Source: Vitrella brassicaformis
Lineage: Eukaryota > Sar > Vitrellaceae
NCBI GenBank assembly: GCA_001179505.1
Contig: CDMY01000447.1
Span: 205,096-269,095 of the forward strand
DNA length: 64,000 bases
Direction of reading: 5' to 3'
The stretch's first letter is position 1. Every line of letters starts with the position of its first letter. The notes under the pieces are model-generated. The model ran no database searches and was not told the DNA's origin. It saw nothing but the letters and a program-made list of their open reading frames with translations. The position numbers and the translations under genes were made by a program. Below are positions 21,760 through 33,437 of this stretch, one piece after another.

Positions 21760-22529
21760 GGGAGAGGGAGAGGGAGGGAGAGGGAGAGGGGGAGGGGGGG
21801 GATATATATTGGCAGAGAGAATGAGATGGGGGTAGGCTCCATTGCCGACACGTGTGTCGTTTTGAGCGATGTGGCGACCAGTGAGGGATGCGGGGAGAAA
21901 TCAAGTGAGGATATAGCGACACATACGTTTTGTCTTGTTGGCCTTCGTTCCCATTCGTTCGTGTGCCTAGAGGTTAGGTTCTTTTGTTAGCAGCCAGCAG
22001 GGTTTTTGAGTCCTTGCCTTTTGCAGGCAGGCGGGCCAGGCCTTCTCCTCTCTAGTGAGTGTGCATCGACCGACCCTTTGTCGTGTGTGGCCTGTGTACA
22101 GAGAGGATGGCTGTTTCTGGATTCTAAGACAATATGGAGAAGAGAGGTATCACATGTGCTCTTGTGTCCAAGGGGAGAGAAATGCTGGGGTGCTGTGTGT
22201 ATGTGTATATATACTTCCGCTTTATCTACTGGCTTTCCGTGCGTTGTGTGTCTATACTTCATACAGAATCGGCTTTCTCTTCTGATCTGTCTGCTGTAGA
22301 CGGTGGCCGCTGGACAGTCACGAACAAACACGAGAGACAGACATGTGCACGCGCACACATCCGAGCAAATACGATACAGCGAGACAACTACATGTAGGTG
22401 CCCTGGCGAACGCCACAAAGGACAAAGAAAACCCTCAGATAATTTAAGCAACTTGCGGGCAACGCGTCAAGCTTCCACGATGACAAGAGACAGCCTGCCT
22501 GAATGACACACACATTTTCACATGAGCGC
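21760..22529. other. 3' flank of the preceding gene; no gene seen
   Basis: The segment opens with a GAGGGA purine tract (21760-21800) and a TATATATAT stretch at about 21802. The remainder is mixed sequence with no supportable exon. Confidence 0.5.
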
Positions 22530-22830
22530 CTTCTCACCTACCCTACCTGCCCTCTCGTCTCGTCTCGTCTTACCTGGTCTTTGGCCAAGCTCGTCGCGCA
22601 CGAAGGCCTCCTTCCTTCCGACCTTGGCGCACGTAGACGCTCGAGGGCAAGGATTCGACACGAGTCGACGGCGTCGAGGATGCGTTGATTGTGCGCGACT
22701 TTCGTCTCGGCTTGGCGGCAACAATGCTGCACAATGCCAATGCAGTCAAGAGAGAGCAGTTGTGAATCCATTGATTGATGCCGTCTCTGCAGCTATATAT
22801 CGCTGACTGACCTCTCGACATAATAAACCC
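22530..22830 (-). other. Possible isolated coding exon, weak
   Basis: A minus-strand segment between an acceptor-like TTGTGCAG (about 22732) and a donor GTAAGACG (about 22572) is open in a frame reading AETKVAHNQRILDAVDSCRI followed by LALERLRAP, which looks amphipathic-helical. Other frames are also open, and neighbouring exons could not be joined. It is recorded as a possibility only. Confidence 0.2.
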
Positions 22831-23872
22831 GCCTAAGACATGTCAATCGGCTTCTGACATACATACATACATCAAAAGACAAGTGTACCATCAAGACGAT
22901 TGTGTGCCTCACCCACTTTGTCAGGTGAATGAATGGACTAAGGCGGCAGCGACATGCCGTTTGTCGCCGACAATGCAATGCACGACAGACAATACATTAC
23001 ATAAGGAGGCCCTCCCTGCACACATATACATATCGGAGACACACATCTCGATTGAATGCTCTGTGTCTCTGCTTGTCTATGTATGTACCTACCTGTCTGT
23101 GTGGTACATAGTGTTCTAAGGATGGCGCAGCGCCATCAACCCAGACGTGTCTGTGTGTGTGTGTGACGCAGTTCGTTTCACGAGAGACCGACAGACTCTG
23201 CCTGCCGTTGCGCTATGAGTTAACGTATGTCACACAGACGTGTCTGTCCGCCATAGATGGCCGAATGGCCCACATGTCACTCTGATCACATCACACGCCC
23301 ACACACATACATTCACACACGCACGCAGCTGGTTGCATGCTCCTAGCCGTGCGTATGCTGCTGACCGAGGTCAAATGCGATTCGCCACCAAGCATATGGA
23401 GGCAGCAAAGGACACCACCATGATACATATGAATAGTATCGCCAGCCAGCAAGAAGCGATGAACATCACCAAACAGACACATTTCCACCCAGCAGGCAAG
23501 GCAGGTAGGCAACAGGAATGGGGAGGGAAGGGGAGGTGGGAGGGTGACAGACAAATTAGGGAGGGGAGAACTCGGCAGGCCGAGGGGCCCGAGAAAACCG
23601 GTCGCGCCGAGGTCTTGGTTGAAGCACTGGCGCCGCGACGCAGCTGACGGCAGGGAGCAGGGGGCTGGCCGGGGAGGGGGGGGGGGCTTGGGGAAGGAGA
23701 CAAGTCAGAGGGCCACAGGAGAATGATGAGGAGGGGTGAACAGAGGCGATCGGAGGCCGCCGAAAGGGGGATGGGGGAGCAGAATGGGGAGGGGCCGAAG
23801 AGAAGATCCGGAGGGGCGGGGGAAGGGGAGGGAAATGCTTCAAGGTGTTATGGTAGCCGGGCTCTGCTCTGC
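22831..23872. other. Low-complexity spacer; no gene seen
   Basis: CATA and CA repeats fill the first part. From about 23510 to 23850 there is a G-rich purine tract (GGGGAGGG motifs, including a run of nine or more G at about 23679). Open frames here are by-products of base composition. Confidence 0.5.
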
Positions 23873-25886
23873 TCACACCGCTCCCTCCATGGCCGCCTCA
23901 AACACCTCGTGATCCCACAGTGCCCGCTGTCGTGTCTCGTGCTGTTGCCAGCCCTCTGTTTCCTTCATCTCCACCTCTGTCCACTCCTCTTCCTCCCGAG
24001 CCGCTTCCTCTGCATTCAGCTCGTCTGCTTTTGACCCCTTTCGACGGAAAAACGATGAGAAAAAGCGCCGCCACCTTGACTGTGACACTTGAACGTCGTT
24101 CTGCTCTGCGTCGTTGCCAGCTACTCGGACCGCTGCTACCTCTGATGTTGCCTGGCTTTCCTCCATGCCCATCACGGGCTCCACACTGCTCACGTAAGGC
24201 GCACTCGGTTCCTCGGAGTGGCCGCTAAGACCAACTGGCGCGGACTGTATAAGCCAGGCAACGAGACACGTAGGACAAGTAAGAGACAGAATCTCTGTAG
24301 TACCATGATCGAATCGTGGACCGCGAGAAGAGCCGTCAAAATGTCTTGCAGATGTGGCCGTTGAGATGGGTCCTCGTTGAGTGCTGCCTGCGCCACCTTG
24401 CTGAGCTTTGCTGCGACCTCTTTTGTCCATTGCAGCTCGGCTTCCTCCCTCTTATGAAGCGGCTTCACCTTCCTTCTAAATGTCTTGGCCATACCATCGG
24501 GTTCGAAGAGAGTCGGGACGAAGTCCTGCCATGTAAGGCAGTTGGTCAGGTCCATCCTGTCTGCCAGCCTCTCCTCCTCTTGCTCCGCCGCCTGCACCTC
24601 GTCCGGCCTCCCTCCCTCCTTTGCCTCTCGTATTTTGATGTCCCACTTGAGGTTCTTCTGTAATGTTACCATCTTATAGTTGTCCCCACTCACGTAGTAG
24701 CGAATCCCGTGCCCCGCGCCCCAGCTGGCAGCAGTCGGCCCGATGTAGATCGCCGTCCTATCCCAGGTCATTGTCCCTCGGATCTGCATTGCGGCTGTCA
24801 TGAAGTCCATCAAATCGTTGATGCGCACCATCTCCGCGGCCTCTTGGTCTGGCTGTGCCGCGCGTGTGTGATTGCACACAGCTCTCCATCTGCCTACGGA
24901 CGTCTCAGGGGGGGCTGCAAAGGGCGTCAGAGCGAGGACCTGTAGCTGCTCCTCTTGGTCGCGGGCGTCTGTCGGCACTCTGGCTGCATATGGCCCGATA
25001 GATTCTCGGCACTCTTCTGGTGTCTCCTCTGCCTTGAGAGCATTGGCGAGGTCGATGATGAGGGCTCCAGGACATCTCCCCAAAGCCGGCAGCTGCGCGG
25101 GTGAAGGGGTTGAGGGGAGAAAACAGACAGACCGAAAGAAGTCCTCGTCTGTCAGAGCTCTCCATTTGAGCAGGACGTCATTGCCGAGGTTGTCCACCGC
25201 ATAGAGGAGGGCTTGGGATATCGTTATGTGAGCCTGGAGAAAGAGACAGAGGGCCCGGACGCCTCTGGCCATGTGACTTCGGATGGCGGCCAGATCAGCT
25301 GCTGAGAGCGGCCCGCTGTATTTCTCTGAGATCTTGCGCAGATTGTGGAGACGGAGGGCATCTGAAATGTCAATGTATTCGTCCTTGTCCGGGTCCTTCC
25401 CGACTGCACACAATCCAACAGACACACACATGGCCTTTCCCTCCACATGTGCCTGGCTCGTCGCATCAACTTTGGCTTACGTTTTTGCAACGGCGTTACG
25501 ATGAAAACGCATGGTCTCTCTGTCCTGTCAGATCCCTCGCCCGTGATGAGGGTGGCCGGCCTCTCAGGGTTGGTATAGGCGTAGCGAAGCGGCAAGAAAC
25601 CCCTCTCCCTGATGTCCTCGACATCGCCCTGTCCCTTGTGCAAGTCACGAAGGTAGATCATCCGCTGTTCTTCTGCTTTGAGATAGGCGGCGAGGCTTTC
25701 GGCGCCCTTCCCGTCGAGCAACCTCACCTTGAAGGCGGCCTCCTCTTCCATGAACATGCCGCCGTACACTCGTGAGGAGCCGCGGTGCGTGGACTGCTGC
25801 GTCATTGTGAACGTTCGTTGAACTTCCGCCCCCTGCGGCTCTCGGACGCTGATCTGCGTCGGCTGCGAGACGGGTATCATAGGCAT
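23873..25886 (-). CDS. Predicted pseudokinase with acidic C-terminal extension
   Basis: The start is the ATG at 25884-25886 (MPMIPVSQPTQISVREPQGA). The N-lobe reads STHRGSSRVYGGMFMEEEAA with FKVRLLDGKG (Gly-loop-like and a beta3 Lys), KAEEQRMIYLRDL (possible alpha-C Glu) and RPCVFIVTPL (beta5 to gatekeeper). After an intron the next exon gives SHMARGVRALCLFLQAHITI with SQALLYAVDNLGNDVLLKW at the alpha-E/catalytic-loop position: there is no HRD and no lysine-asparagine pair. ALGRCPGALIIDLANAL stands where DFG would be. The end is recognisable as kinase alpha-H/alpha-I (VAQAALNEDPSQRPHLQDIL). A last exon adds an acidic tail with RWRRFFSSFFRRKG, TGA at 23873-23875. Sequence loss at the catalytic loop and DFG argues for a non-catalytic kinase-fold protein. 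Partner and role are unknown. Confidence 0.6.
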
Positions 25887-26671
25887 GGCTGCAAAGCTCT
25901 GTGTGCGAACGAACGAACGAAGGAACGAACGAACGTGTGCCTTGGGTCGTCCGCGCGTCTCAGCCTGGGGCCCCCCAGGCCCCCCAGTCACGGTAGACGA
26001 TTGCCCTCACATGGGGCTGTGAATGCGGTTCTACAAGGGAAAAGCCAAGATCTACGCCTCCCCGGAGAGAAGATCGCACGCGTTGACGGATCAGCAGCAA
26101 GCGGGAGATAGCATGACCTCACTGATGGTTTCCGTCGACGATCTTGCGTTCGGATGGGCGATGAACAACAAAGCTGCTATGATCCTCTGAACTGGCGGCG
26201 TTGCTGATAGTGGCTCACCATGACGACCTCACCTGCTGCCGGCAGACAGTGCCAGACACATCATCACTCCCATTGGCGGGTGATCCGAACGGGTAAGAAG
26301 CTGCAGAATGAGCCATCGATTCATCTCTCTCCTGCGTGGCTTTTTCTCCCAGCCTGTCAGCCTCCGCCCGCCTCACTGCTAAGGGCGATGGACTCCACCG
26401 GCTGATGTGGGATTGTCACAGGTAAGGAGATCACATCTTGCATTCTCACCATCAATGTGCCGCTGTGAGTGGGGGCAGACATCGCCCGGGTGTCCACGGC
26501 CACCCAACATCGGCCGCCGTGGTCGCCAGCTGGTGCTGGCCGAGTACAAGACGGTGGTCAACAGGCCCTTGCGCCGCCCCATGCTCCTCGTCCGTCGCGC
26601 CCCATCATGATGGCGCCCGTCCCCACCCATCGCCCTCCAACCTCTCATTTGGCCCCCAAAAAGCACAGGCC
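25887..26671. other. Upstream region of pseudokinase and of an orphan gene
   Basis: A GAACGAAC simple repeat lies at about 25910-25935. A stretch at 26500-26610 has coding-like third-position GC on the plus strand (RRGRQLVLAEYKTVVNRPLR) and may be an upstream exon of the orphan at 26672, but it could not be joined with confidence. Confidence 0.35.
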
Positions 26672-27129
26672 ATGGTCTGGAAGATTGGGGCGCTCCTGCA
26701 CGAGCCCTCCGCTGCCATGGCGGCCATCGATGAGTACTTGACGGGCGACTCGGTGCTGGGGCGCCGTGTGCGGGCGGCCGGGCTGCATTTCGTGAAGCAG
26801 GCGGCCACACGGACGAGCAGCAACCGGGAGGTGGTCGGGGGGACGCGGTATGTGCAGCACGAGGGAGGGGCGGACAGCACCAAGGTGACCGTACCGCCCT
26901 TGCAGTGCTTCGCCGTCAATGGGGGGCAGCGGGGGGGCGGCAAGCATCGGCGGCTGGGTGTGCGTGAGGTGGCGGGTGCACAAGGCCCGCTGGACGAGGC
27001 GGCCCGGCACGGCGTGGAGGGGGTGGTCAAGGGCTTCAAGGGCGATAGCTCGACTGCCAGATCCAGCAGCGGCAGCAGCTGGGGTACATCAACAACCTTG
27101 ACCTGTTCGTGCCGCTGGGCATCAGCTGA
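26672..27129 (+). CDS. Orphan coding region, probably frameshifted near its 3' end
   Basis: From the ATG after an AAGCACAG acceptor, the frame MVWKIGALLHEPSAAMAAID, EYLTGDSVLGRRVRAAGLHF and VVGGTRYVQHEGGADSTKVT shows strong G/C bias at third positions. Near 27050-27065 a different frame becomes the natural one (QIQQRQQLGYINNLDLFVPL, GIS, TGA 27127-27129), so either a tiny intron or an indel separates them. The original frame stays open slightly longer but turns Ser/Thr-rich. I do not recognise the family and cannot place the true 5' end. Confidence 0.35.
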
Positions 27130-28650
27130 CTGACGTCTGGCCAGCCATGGTGGAGCGGAGGAGAAGGTGGAGAGAAACAGCGAGAGGCTTTGGCATATAT
27201 CATCATCTGAGAAGATGAAAGACAGTGGGGTGTGTGTGAGGGGGAGTCGTGGCTACCGTGTACTGGACTGGCACCGCCCCGTGTTGTCATTTCAAACAAG
27301 GAATTTCTGGCGAGTGTCTGTGTGATTCGTGTGTGCATGTTTCAGTAATAGACTTGTGTCGGAACCGTAGTGGTTGACGCGGACTTGCCGGTCGAGTGAA
27401 TCGAATTGTTGCGTTCGTTCGTTCGTGTCGCGAGCATGTGACAGCACATGCAGCCGTAGGGGAATGAAATGAATGTACTGAGTATAGTACACGCATTGCA
27501 TTGACAGACAGACAGACAGGTAGACAGCTCGCTGCATCCATCGTCCTTCAGCCAGACACGCACACAACAGACACACACGGGGAGTGGCCCGACAAACAGA
27601 CAGACAAATGGCCGCACCACACCCGTCCCATCCGAGTAAGCAACGTACACGCACAGCCAGGCACGCACATTCAGACAGTGAGTGAGTGTGTGAGTTGACG
27701 CCCATCAAGTGAGTGCCTCTCGTCACCCGCCCACTTTCCCACATCCATCCATCAAGCTTTCTTAAATCGACCCAAAGAGGGAGGGAGGGAGGGAGGGGCG
27801 GACAGACTGAGAGCAAAGCATATCAGGTTAGACCAAGCAAGGAGGCCCAAAAATTGGGGACGGATGAGTCAGCGAGTGAGGGAAGAAACCTCCGGCAAAA
27901 TTCGCCACGTGCTGCGCCTGTCTGCCTACGTATCTTTCTCTTCAGGTTTCCTGCCTATTTCCTGGCTAACTGCGCAAGACAGGCATGTCTTGGGGTCATG
28001 GTGTGTGTGTGTGCTTCGTGCTTCGTGTGTGTGTGCGTGCGTGTGTGGGAGGGGCGGGGGGTGGGCACATGTATGTATATTCACAGGCAGGCAGGCAGAC
28101 AGTGATTATCAGTCTATGGCGGTCCGCTCCACACTCACATGCATCCACGCAGGGCAATGCAATGCACTGCGCAGCGGCAATCCACGAACGAAGAGTGCAT
28201 CCGTAAAGGAAACAACGTCCCCAGTCGGTCGGTCGTCAATCAAGACAGCAGCCAGTCAGCAATCGGTCAGCCATTAGTCATTCAGCGCCCCCCTTGCTTG
28301 ATACAGGCAGTGTGAAGGAACACCGTGGCTCGCGCAAAATCAACCCCATGTCAATCAACCGCAGCCAGCCAGCCAGGCAGGCAGGCAGGCACATCGATGT
28401 TGGCTCAGCCAGTCAGTGAGAGTGTCAGCCAGCCAGCAGCAAGGCTGTGCATGTGTGGGGGCAGAGAGAAGCATGGAGATGGAGAGGCCAGCCTGCCTGC
28501 CTGCTTCCATAGGTAGGCAGATGGAGAGGGACGGAGGGAGGGAGGGAAAGGAACAAGACATTGGTTGCACCACAGCGCCACAGCACGTGACGCAGCACTC
28601 GTGCAGTCATGCACACATAACTCCTCCCACAGCACAGCCGGTAGGTAGCG
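27130..28650. other. Low-complexity spacer; no gene seen
   Basis: About 1.5 kb dominated by GTTCGTTCG, ACAGACAG, GGGAGGGA, GTGTGT and CAGCCAGC simple repeats, between the orphan gene and the 3' end of calmodulin. No supportable exon is present. Confidence 0.5.
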
Positions 28651-29697
<1,047 letters not shown>

Positions 29698-29800
29698 GGT
29701 GCCTTCACACGAAAATACGTACGCGAAAGGTTCCTCAAAACTTCAAGCAAACTGCGAGCTCACTTTTTTGTGCGAGCTTAATCCCAGGTTCTCCTTTGCA

Positions 29801-31546
29801 ATGCCAGCAAAGGCAAATGGTGAGGCTCAGGGCCTGTTGACGTCCGTCGTTGTGGACGGCAGGAACTCAGACGCCAGTCCGAGGGAGGCCCCAGCAGCCG
29901 CACCACGTCTCCCCTCTCGCTCGTCCAACAACCATTCTCGCTCGTCCAGCAGCCATGCAGCAGCGTCCAAGGCGGCCGCCCGGAAAGCGAGCCGCAGGGC
30001 GGCCCCTCGGGAGATAGAGGACAGCACGGCACGGAGCAGGCGGCTGCTGATTTCGCCAGAGGACCAGGAGAACCAACTGCTCAAGATAGCCTGTGTCCAC
30101 GGCCCGGCGGCGCTGCTGACGTGTCTGCTGTCTCGCCAGGACGTGTGGTGGTGGGTGAGGATGGGACTCAGGGCGGTGGAGGTGGCCATTGGACCGAGAC
30201 CCACAGATATACCATACGTATGCCATGGCAAGAAATATGATGGATGGGCCTTTTGTGGATATGCCTGTCTGTCTGTCTGTCTGTGTGTCTGTACAGGTGG
30301 ATGAGTGTGACCCCACGGCGTATGCCCAGGAGATGATCGAGATGGGCTTCATGGAACCCCTCGTCGCGGTCCTCCTCGCTTATATCGCACCAGACAGCTA
30401 CACCCAAAGCCCCAGACGAGCCCGGCCAAGCATCCTGCCGGCAGCTGATGAGCCTCAGCAACCGACAGACGCCCAGAAAGGCCCCGCCGCTGCCCCCACG
30501 GCATTGGCCAACATCCATCAGCAGCAGCAGCAGCAGCAGGCTGCGAAAGGCCCCAGGGTGAATCTGAATTTCATGGAGCTGCAGACGATTGGTCTCAAGA
30601 TAGTGGAGAGGCTTGTGACGGACGACGTGCAATGGCGGACGGAGATATGTCGGGTGGGCGGGGTGCCGTGGCTGTGTGAGGTGGGCCGCGAGTACAGGGA
30701 AAGGGCCGCCGTGCTGTCAAGGGTTGTGGGGGTCATTGCTTTCCTCGCGGCCGAGGAGCCTCTGGAGGTGTTTCTGCAGCGCCATGACGCACTGGATCGG
30801 GTGCTGTACGCCATATGCGCGTTCCCTGACGACCGTGAGATGGTCACCAAGGCCTTGCTTGCCTTGTTGAACCTCACCAAAGCTCAGGGACATGTGCTGG
30901 AAGTCATGGAGAGGGACCTTGGTCAGTGAGTGAGAGAGAGTGAGAGAGTGAGAGAGAGAGAGAGAGGTTCTCACTTTATTGTTCCCGCGCTTCTCTGTGC
31001 AGGGTTGCTTCCTGTGCTGGTGTTGGGTCGTCACTGGCACCTTGATGTGGCTATCATGACCATTCTGTGTGGTGTGCTGGCCCATCTGGCCTCCAACCCC
31101 TCATCCAGACAGACGCTCGTCGACAACAACATATTCGACACCCTCAAGTCGGCCCTCCGGCTGGACACGGCCAATGCCACCCTCCAGGTACCCGATATCT
31201 CATCAGCCGTGTGACGGTATGAATGGAGGCACGTACATGTGTGTGGTGTTGGCAGGCCGCAGCGCTCAAGGCTGTGGTGCCCTTTGCCTTGAACAAGGAC
31301 TTCTGGACCAAAATGGAGGAGGAGGGTATCATCGACCTGGTCAGCGCTGAGCACGTGATGTGATGCCGGCAGAGAGACAGACATGCATGGTGCAAGCTGC
31401 ATGTATTGTGTTATCGACCCGTCTCACTGCGTCATCAGGTTGCGGCAGCCCTGGTTGAGCACCCGACCGATGTGGCGGTGATGAAATACGGCGAGTTCCT
31501 CATGCGGCCCGAGAAGCCTGGCCGATGCTTCACCGCACTCTCGTGA
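29801..31546 (+). CDS. Armadillo/HEAT-like helical-repeat protein
   Basis: Five exons (29801-30154, 30297-30921, 31003-31187, 31256-31339, 31439-31546) join in frame. The N-terminal 90 residues are Ser/Ala/Arg-rich and disordered. After that come helical repeats: LLKIACVHGPAALLTCLLSR, AQEMIEMGFMEPLVAVLLAY, a disordered loop with a seven-Gln run (about 30520), LQTIGLKIVERLVTDDVQWR, VLSRVVGVIAFLAAEEPLEV, LYAICAFPDDREMVTKALLA, LLPVLVLGRHWHLDVAIMTI and LASNPSSRQTLVDNNIFDTL. They end FLMRPEKPGRCFTALS, TGA 31544-31546. The pattern of short helices with buried Leu and Asn resembles armadillo repeats, as in importin or ciliary ARM proteins. An in-frame ATG at 29696 would add 35 residues but overlaps the calmodulin start codon, so the ATG at 29801 is preferred. 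Specific function unknown. Confidence 0.78.
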
Positions 31547-31817
31547 ATGGGAGAGGCAGGGAATCCTCCCTGTAAAGTGCGTGCGACGTTCGTACGCCTG
31601 TGACGTCTGCTGCCGCCTCCTGTGCAGTCGCATTCATGGATATGCATATTGGTTGAGTGTAGGGTGTGGCCACACACACGTGGACGTGTGATGTAACACA
31701 CATAGCTCCACGCTGACCCATGTACTTGTGCAAACCATTGCTGCCAATCCATCCATCCATCCATCGATTATCCATTGGCTCGTCGGACATATCCATACAA
31801 CTCCGGGAAGCCACTCG

Positions 31818-33157
31818 TCATATGTCGGTTACTGGTGCGTGTTTCTTGACGTGTGAGCCCTTGTTGGTGTGCCGGACACAGCAGTACCGATCCCACCGGT
31901 CGTTCACGGGCGGGGGGTCTCTGCAAAGACCAAGACAGACAGACAGACAGGCAGACGGAAGATCGAGCACACACGTGGGAGAGAAACATGTATGTCAATG
32001 CTGACCTCATGATGCGTATATTGAGGGACAGTGCAGAGGAGTTGCTCTGCTCATCCAGCGGCGCTATCAGACCTGCACCGCACCCAGCCAACCAGCCGTG
32101 CATGCATGCAGACAGACAGACAGACAGACAGAGAGACACCGGTATAGATGGACATACCGGCGTAAGCGTGGAGTCGCTTGGTGACGGCTTGGAACTCCTC
32201 ATTAGGCAGGAGCTTCTTCTTTCGTGCCAGCTGGTCACTGCACACACAAAGACAAGCACCACGCCGCTGTCCCAGTCGTCAATCGACAAGCAAGACATGT
32301 ATGTGGTTACAGGATGGCGGCTGCCTTCGACTGGTACGGAATTGGCCGCTTTTTGTCCTCTATTATCTCCTTCCCTGCGCACACATACAACAGACAGGCA
32401 GGAGACATGAAAAGGGGCGAGATAAGCACTGCCTTGTTCACTGGGCACCGTCGACAAGAGCAGTCATCCGTCTGCGGAAATCATCCAACACTGCCCTACC
32501 ATGGACACGCACAAACATACACACACACACACACACGTGCAGAGTCACGGGTGGCCCCATGCATGAATGCTGGAGCATCTGCGATGTACCGCTGTATCTC
32601 TTGAAAGGACAGCCGGCCGTCCTCGTCTTGCGGAATATGCGCCAGCAAGCCAAGCACCTCATCCCGTGTGTAGTGGCCCGCCGGGTTTAGAGCCGTCCTC
32701 ACAAGCGACTCCACCAGTAAGTCGACGGTCTCCTTCGGTCGATAGAAAAGCTTGAACAGCTCCTGCCTATACATCTCTGCAAACGCCACTTTCAGCTCCC
32801 CATGAGTCATCACGTGACGACCCTTAAACCCTGAAAGAATCTCGGAGCACCACAAACATCACAAACAGGTGAATGCACCCGCCGTCTGCGTGTCATGACG
32901 CCAACCTACATACCTGCGCGCATGAGTCCCTGCTCGTCAGCCGGCCCGCAATGCGCATAGAAGTCGAGTCTTGGTGTTGATTCGGGATGTTCGATGGTTT
33001 TTGGAAAGAGGAAGAGCATCAGGGAGGTGAGAGTCACTCTTGCGGGTGCGATGGGTGGGTCAACTGGGGCGAGGGGATTGGGCAAGGAAGGAGGAGGGAG
33101 CGCAGCTGATGCGCGAGGGCTGCCTCCATTCAGGGGTGGAGCTCCTGTGGTCTCCAT
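31818..33157 (-). CDS. EF-hand protein, possibly ciliary (EFHB/CFAP21-like)
   Basis: Minus-strand exons join as a Pro-rich N-terminus with TPRLDFYAHCGPADEQGLMR (about 32915-33000), then FKGRHVMTHGELKVAFAEMY and FRPKETVDLL-type sequence with one good EF-hand, PQDEDGRLSFQEIQRYI (about 32600-32830). These are followed by VLDDFRRRMTALVDGA (about 32455-32500), LARKKKLLPNEEFQAVTKRL (about 32160-32240), LIAPLDEQSNSSALSLNIRI (about 32005-32070) and finally NDRWDRYCCVRHTNKGSHVK (about 31820-31925), stop TGA 31818-31820. The terminal DRWDRY--VRHTNKG element and EF-hand layout are what I associate with the axonemal EFHB family, but this is from memory and not decisive. The start at 33157 is one of several in-frame Met codons. 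It is divergent from the TTLL gene. Confidence 0.62.
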
Positions 33158-33437
33158 TTTGTCACGGTGCTTCACGGTCAGCATGCATGCAGCCCCCAGG
33201 CAGCCCCCCGAGCTCGCACGACAGTGAAAGCAACCGCGCAGAAGGGTCCTCTCCAATTGATGCTTGTCGTTGTCGATGAGTCGGGGTCCTGGGGCAAGTC
33301 TGAGTTTGTCAGACTTGATGTCCTCCACCAACAGTGAGTCCCTGCAGCTGAGACTCAGACTGACCCTCACCCCACCGCCGACCGCACCTCCTGTGACCGC
33401 CATTGCTGGAAGAGCCATCACCCTGCACCCGCCGCCA

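Noticed and set aside
23240-23870. Basic open frames in the purine tract
   Set aside because: Composition-driven Gly/Arg/Glu codons; no motif and no splice signals in register.
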